Positions 21,401-23,751 of a DNA stretch of 23,751 nt are shown here, piece after piece. How positions within the stretch are numbered: the first letter of the stretch is position 1; each line of letters opens with the position of its first letter. Position numbers and translations under genes: made by a program. Origin of the DNA: Elysia marginata (Eukaryota; Mollusca; Gastropoda; Plakobranchidae); assembly GCA_019649035.1 (NCBI GenBank), contig BMAT01008079.1, forward strand, positions 30,888 through 54,638, in the 5' to 3' direction. Below the pieces are notes generated by a model, which was not told the DNA's origin, searched no databases, and saw only the letters and a program-made list of their open reading frames with translations.

Positions 21401-21757
21401 ATAAACCTCCAAATTACCTGCATGAAATCAGAAGAGAAGCGCGTTCAGTGACATTCAGTCGACAACATATACCATGGTATCTGCACATTTAGCATCGATA
21501 TTTTCATATTGTCTCACTTATAACAAAAAATTGTAAAATTATTGGCGCCACGCTGACCAATTATCCATGATAGCTTTGCATGATTTCCAATACAAGTAAT
21601 CGATTACTGGCAGTATTGAAGTAACTGTGATTGCAATTATCGTGGTGCTTTTCCTTCTCAGTTACCTCTTAACTTTCTGTCCCTCTCCTACATCACCACT
21701 ATCACTCTTTCTTCCCGTCCTCCAACCCTAATGTATTACTAATACAATAAAATTTTA

Positions 21758-21833
<76 letters not shown>

Positions 21834-22951
21834 GCTTCTTCTACTACTACTATTACTACTACTACTACTTCTACCATCACTACCGCTACTAGTACTACTA
21901 CTACCTCTACTACTACTACTACTACTGCTACTACTACTACTACAATCTTAGCGACCACCTATTCCCCCACGGCTTACTGTACTCCTGCATAAACTGGAGG
22001 TGGTTGAACCAGTGATACTCCTTGCCGGATCTCACATACTCTGGGTGGAGTTTGATGATGTTGTAGAAGTCTGTAGTTCCGCATTTCGGGAACCCAGGGA
22101 TGTAGAAATATGGCAGACATCGCAACTTTCTGGTTACCTCGTCCCAGTAGCATGGATTCTTGGATTCTTTGATCAGTTTCGGAGACCGCTGTATCGGTAT
22201 AAAACGACGCTATAGTGCTGAGTCTAGGCTTAAAAGCTCACCATTGTCCAAGAATAACTACTCTAAACGAAAATGTAAACATTTCCTGCAACAGCCCCAT
22301 ACACTGTAGACAATAGCGCTATTTTCTCATTACAAGGCGATGATATTCAGATCATAGAAAAACGTTAACAATTGCATAAAATTATGAAAAATTTGTGGAA
22401 ATTACGCTAAAATTTCTTCTGGTTTATGTTGATGGAGTAATAAAGAAAAAAAAAAGCAATGAAATCTACTCTTAAGCTAAAGCGCATTTTCTCAAAATTT
22501 GATTTCCGATATGCTACTCATTGAGACTGATTGCAAAATTTTTCCGTCTTAAAAGATAACTTTTTTTAAAGATCAATTCTTAGCATTTGAATTAACTTCA
22601 TTTTTTTTTAATGCGGTGCGTGTAAAGAATACTTATCTTAATACAGCCTGGCCCTCACAAACATCCTACTTTCACTCAGCAAAATGACGAGGGAAGTAGG
22701 TCGTCATATCTTACCTGTAAAGGAACAACATGCGAGCAGCTCAGGTTGAAGTCGTCGGCGGCAATCTTGAGAATCTTCAGAAAGCTCGGATGCTCCAACA
22801 GTTTCGGCTTCTCCCTCGCTCCAGCCTCCCTCTGGGTGTCCGAACCATCGAAATGTTGTTCGCGGTCTTCCAAGCTCGCGCCGGATTTGCCGTCGTTGTC
22901 GCCAAAAATTTCGTTCAGTAGGTCGAGTCTGTTGGCATGTTTTCCTCGTGT
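15226..22951 (-). CDS. Carbohydrate sulfotransferase 15-like (GalNAc4S-6ST family), gene span, 5' part off-window
   Basis: Family members are Golgi type II membrane enzymes that transfer sulfate from PAPS to chondroitin-type chains (family knowledge). Exons 22715-22951, 21978-22209, 21325-21417, 19951-20107, 19085-19268, 17681-17763, 16712-16776 and 15226-15407 join to 1233 bp: 410 residues and a TGA, phases 0,1,1,2,0,2,1. The 5'-phosphosulfate loop is PGFPKCGTTDFY (about 117-128). The 3'-phosphate motif is FIIFMREPVERLYS (about 230-243). RCLPYFYIPG, KEYHWF, CLYNETL and the IGLYPVCLEDYL block also match CHST15. NET at about 294 is an N-glycosylation sequon. The membrane anchor and start codon should lie right of the window. 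Invertebrates have many paralogues, so the acceptor sugar cannot be assigned. Confidence 0.9.
15401..15840. repeat. About 37-bp minisatellite, left block
   Basis: From about 15573 to 15760 there are five near-perfect 37-38-bp units (CATCGAACATGAGACCTGAG then AAATAATGCAATACACC). More diverged units run from there to 15401 and 15840. Read on the minus strand each unit contains TTATTTCTCAGGTCTCATG, closely like the real exon G acceptor and exon start. Confidence 0.9.
15852..16097 (-). mobile_element. tRNA-derived SINE with target-site duplication
   Basis: Read on the minus strand, it starts GGGGGCCTAGATAGCTCAGT. The A box TAGCTCAGTTGG lies at 16075-16086 and the B box GGTTCGAGCCT at 16032-16042. 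A tRNA-unrelated body of about 170 bp follows, ending near CCTTCAATCGT. GGACATGACCA (15841-15851) and GGACATTACCA (16098-16108) match at 10 of 11 positions and look like the target-site duplication. The element lies inside the 37-bp minisatellite, so it inserted after the array existed. It is not a functional tRNA because no matching 3' acceptor strand follows. Confidence 0.85.
16109..16345. repeat. About 37-bp minisatellite, right block (diverged)
   Basis: Diverged units of the same array continue beyond the SINE, recognised by repeated GGGACCTGAGGATAAA-type and GGCCTGAGGAATAAAGCA-type words. Confidence 0.8.
16355..16480 (+). mobile_element. Possible tRNA-like SINE head or fragment
   Basis: GGTGGCTCCGTTGGTAGGGC (16361-16380) resembles the 5' part of a tRNA with an A-box-like word. 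The expected B box at a 30-40 nt distance is not evident; GGTTCAACAG occurs about 100 nt later. Weak call. Confidence 0.3.
16712..16776 (-). CDS. CHST15-like exon F
   Basis: Twenty-one codons plus split ends reading FEQYTQSRTKIFQKVLKFLD, equivalent to the RLEDH......M.KVFQFLNL block. The acceptor is CTCCTCAG, phase 2. The donor is ATGG|GTAAGT, phase 1. Confidence 0.92.
16777..17680 (-). other. CHST15-like intron E/F
   Basis: Noncoding and AT-rich, with a short TTC run near 17290. No other structure was seen. Confidence 0.6.
17681..17763 (-). CDS. CHST15-like exon E
   Basis: Encodes MMNDIGLYPVCLEDYLKLFP then RENFLFL, matching the conserved VGLYAVYLLDWL..F...QFL block. The acceptor is CCCTCACAG, phase 0. 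The donor is TTACA|GTAAGT, phase 2. Confidence 0.92.
17764..19084 (-). other. CHST15-like intron D/E
   Basis: Noncoding and AT-rich. No repeat or coding segment was recognised. Confidence 0.6.
19085..19268 (-). CDS. CHST15-like exon D (3'-PB motif Ser; Cys/N-glycan block)
   Basis: Completes VERLYS of the 3'-PB motif and runs through ETFHQAAMRAIHLYRGCLQ and ARYCLYNETLFEQA, matching F...V..AL...C...LR.CVYN.TL of CHST15. The acceptor is CTTCTCCAG, phase 2. The donor GCG|GTACGG is weak. The alternative GTTTGT six bases later would give a TGA with exon E. Confidence 0.9.
19269..19950 (-). other. CHST15-like intron C/D
   Basis: Noncoding. There is a short GAAGAAGAAG run near 19552 and a pyrimidine-rich plus-strand patch next to the exon C donor. 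Confidence 0.6.
19951..20107 (-). CDS. CHST15-like exon C (3'-PB motif, first half)
   Basis: Encodes GDFTPDYLCDSMRW through RLTPRAKFIIFMREPVE, the beta-strand and Arg of the PAPS 3'-phosphate site. The acceptor is CACTTCAG, phase 1. The donor is GAAAG|GTGAGT, phase 2. Confidence 0.93.
20295..20699 (+). mobile_element. Tandem-dimer SINE-like element with flanking 15-bp direct repeats
   Basis: Two copies of an about 150-bp block lie 182 bp apart (20355 onward and 20537 onward). Each has GGTTCGAATCA, a good Pol III B box (20405 and 20587), preceded by an A-box-like GGCAAGGCGGTGGG. TTGGTGTAAAGTAAG is perfect at 20295-20309 and 20685-20699, a likely target-site duplication enclosing both copies. 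No full-length relative is visible for comparison. Confidence 0.65.
20700..21324 (-). other. CHST15-like intron B2/C, remaining part
   Basis: Noncoding. It includes the purine-rich GAGA tract at 21059-21242 and nothing else recognised. Confidence 0.6.
21059..21242 (+). repeat. Imperfect GAGA/AGAGAA purine tract
   Basis: Nearly all A and G on the plus strand, including an uninterrupted (GA)n core near 21130-21148. Open frames through its complement are low-complexity Ser/Leu strings. Confidence 0.88.
21325..21417 (-). CDS. CHST15-like exon B2
   Basis: Thirty codons plus split ends (NLEVYLHSLKNVGNKI to SRKIT), phase 1 in and out. It fits the family segment between the HW motif and the GE/GD-S loop. 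With exon C it creates KITGDFTPDYL. The acceptor is CATGCAG and the donor ACAG|GTGAAT. The similarity is modest; phase agreement on both sides is the main support. Confidence 0.8.
21758..21943 (+). repeat. Long TAC trinucleotide microsatellite
   Basis: About 186 bp of (TAC)n with scattered substitutions, transcribed on the gene strand as (GTA)n. It starts 34 bp inside the intron from the exon B donor. Confidence 0.95.
21978..22209 (-). CDS. CHST15-like exon B (5'-PSB motif)
   Basis: Encodes KNPCYWDEV, RCLPYFYIPGFPKCGTTDFY and HPEYVRSGKEYHWFNH. PKCGTT is the PAPS 5'-phosphosulfate-binding loop. The donor is TACA|GTAAGC, phase 1. The acceptor CACTATAG|CGTCG keeps phase 0. An alternative CAG eight bases upstream would break the frame. 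Confidence 0.93.
22210..22714 (-). other. CHST15-like intron A/B
   Basis: Noncoding AT-rich sequence. No repeat was recognised. Confidence 0.6.
22715..22951 (-). CDS. CHST15-like exon A (stem region)
   Basis: Seventy-nine codons from TRGKHANRLDLLNEIFG to FNLSCSHVVPLQ, hydrophilic and charged, as expected for the stem between membrane anchor and catalytic domain. The donor is CAG|GTAAGA, phase 0. The acceptor CATGTCAG|ACACGAGG is the innermost of four tandem copies of the same acceptor. The entry phase is not verifiable because the previous exon is off-window. Confidence 0.75.
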
Positions 22952-23236
22952 CTGACATGGACAAAATCAACACACTTTAAAACAATAACTGGGATTTTTT
23001 TTCTTTGTTCGCATGTTTTCCTCGTGTCTGACATGGACAATTTCAGCACACTTTAAAACAGTAACTGGGATTTTTTTTCTTTGTTCGCATGTTTTCCTCG
23101 TGTCTGACATGGACAAAATCAACACACTTTAAAACAATAACTGGGTTTTTTTTCTTTGTTCGCATGTTTTCCTCGTGTCTGACAAGGACAATTTCAGCCC
23201 ACTTTAAAATAATAACTGGGTTTTTTTTCTTTCTTT
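22935..23236. repeat. 76-bp tandem repeat (four copies) overlapping a splice acceptor
   Basis: GCATGTTTTCCTCGTGTCTG starts at 22935, 23011, 23087 and 23162, so the period is 76, 76 and 75 bp. On the minus strand each unit contains the acceptor GTCAG and the first 17 bases of exon A. Copies 1 and 3 share ACAAAATCAACAC, while copies 2 and 4 share ACAATTTCAGC, which suggests a dimer that was duplicated. Confidence 0.95.
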
Positions 23237-23713
23237 AAAAATTTGATAAGAATGTCTGAATTTTAAAAAAACTGTTTTTTAGATGAAATTGTCTTCATGA
23301 CAGAATCAAATAAAACTGAGACTGTCTGTTGAGCACTAAATTCAACACTAACCTATATATAATGTCAGTCAATCAGAAGATTGGCAAGTAAGTGAATGAC
23401 TGATTGAATGCGTGAATGAATAAATGAGTGAGTGAATGAATAAACAAATGAGTGAATGAGTATGTTATAGAATGAGTAAGTGAGTGAGAGAGGTAAACAA
23501 TGAAAAAACGAAAAAGCTTCTTGCTATTAAGAAATGTTGACAACAATGTCAAATAATAATTACAGTTAAATCATAAATAGCTCTGTCGAGCCTAAAACCT
23601 TCAGTCATAGACATTGAAATGCAGGCAAACATAAAGGTATATCCCTAAGAACAATGGTCCATGGAAAATAAAAGCCCTTATTACTGCTATTATTATTATC
23701 AATTTCATTGTTA

Positions 23714-23751
<38 letters not shown>
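23237..23751. repeat. Right-edge intron or 5' flank with simple repeats
   Basis: Holds a GAAT/GAGT tetranucleotide-like tract at about 23391-23490 and a TTA/ATT microsatellite from about 23690 to the window end. No upstream exon of the sulfotransferase was found. Confidence 0.7.

Noticed and set aside
21755..21958. Poly-valine open frame
   Set aside because: Simple translation of the (GTA)n microsatellite.
22935..23236. CRISPR-like array
   Set aside because: The units are contiguous tandem copies with no unique spacers, in a eukaryotic intron.

Overview
This is a eukaryotic window, AT-rich and intron-rich, with no bacterial-style gene packing. Two protein-coding genes lie on the minus strand. 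Both were rebuilt exon by exon from similarity to known families, GT/AG splice sites and reading-phase agreement. I infer a lophotrochozoan, most likely a heterobranch gastropod mollusc, from the gene structure, the TAGATC-rich tracts and the mix of SINE, piggyBac-like and Penelope-like debris. The species cannot be read from this sequence.

Left part (499-8821): a SHOC2 orthologue (leucine-rich-repeat scaffold of the SHOC2-MRAS-PP1C complex in RAS-RAF signalling). Nine coding exons start at an ATG at 8821 and run leftward. They sum to 1176 bp, exactly 392 codons with every junction in phase. They cover an acidic N-terminal tail and the first 11 leucine-rich repeats. The remaining repeats and the stop lie beyond the left edge.

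Middle (8822-15225): intergenic DNA with a 688-bp TTAA-flanked piggyBac-like deletion derivative that keeps a piece of an acidic transposase-like N-terminus. It also holds a pair of about 330-bp inverted repeats resembling Penelope-like or retrozyme termini with a hammerhead-like core, TAGATC palindromes, microsatellites and a degenerate tandem array.

Right part (15226-22951): a carbohydrate sulfotransferase 15-like gene (Golgi PAPS-dependent sulfotransferase). Eight exons sum to 1233 bp (410 codons plus stop), in phase throughout, with the 5'-PSB and 3'-PB motifs present. The N-terminal membrane anchor lies beyond the right edge. Its introns hold a tRNA-derived SINE with a target-site duplication, a second tandem-dimer SINE-like element and a long TAC microsatellite.

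The most unusual structural theme is that three separate tandem duplications (76 bp x4 at 22935-23236; about 37 bp, many copies, at 15401-16345; 47 bp x2 at 2202-2297) each begin at a 3' splice site and carry copies of that acceptor. In two of them the first bases of the exon are copied as well. The two genes share orientation but I see no functional link between them.
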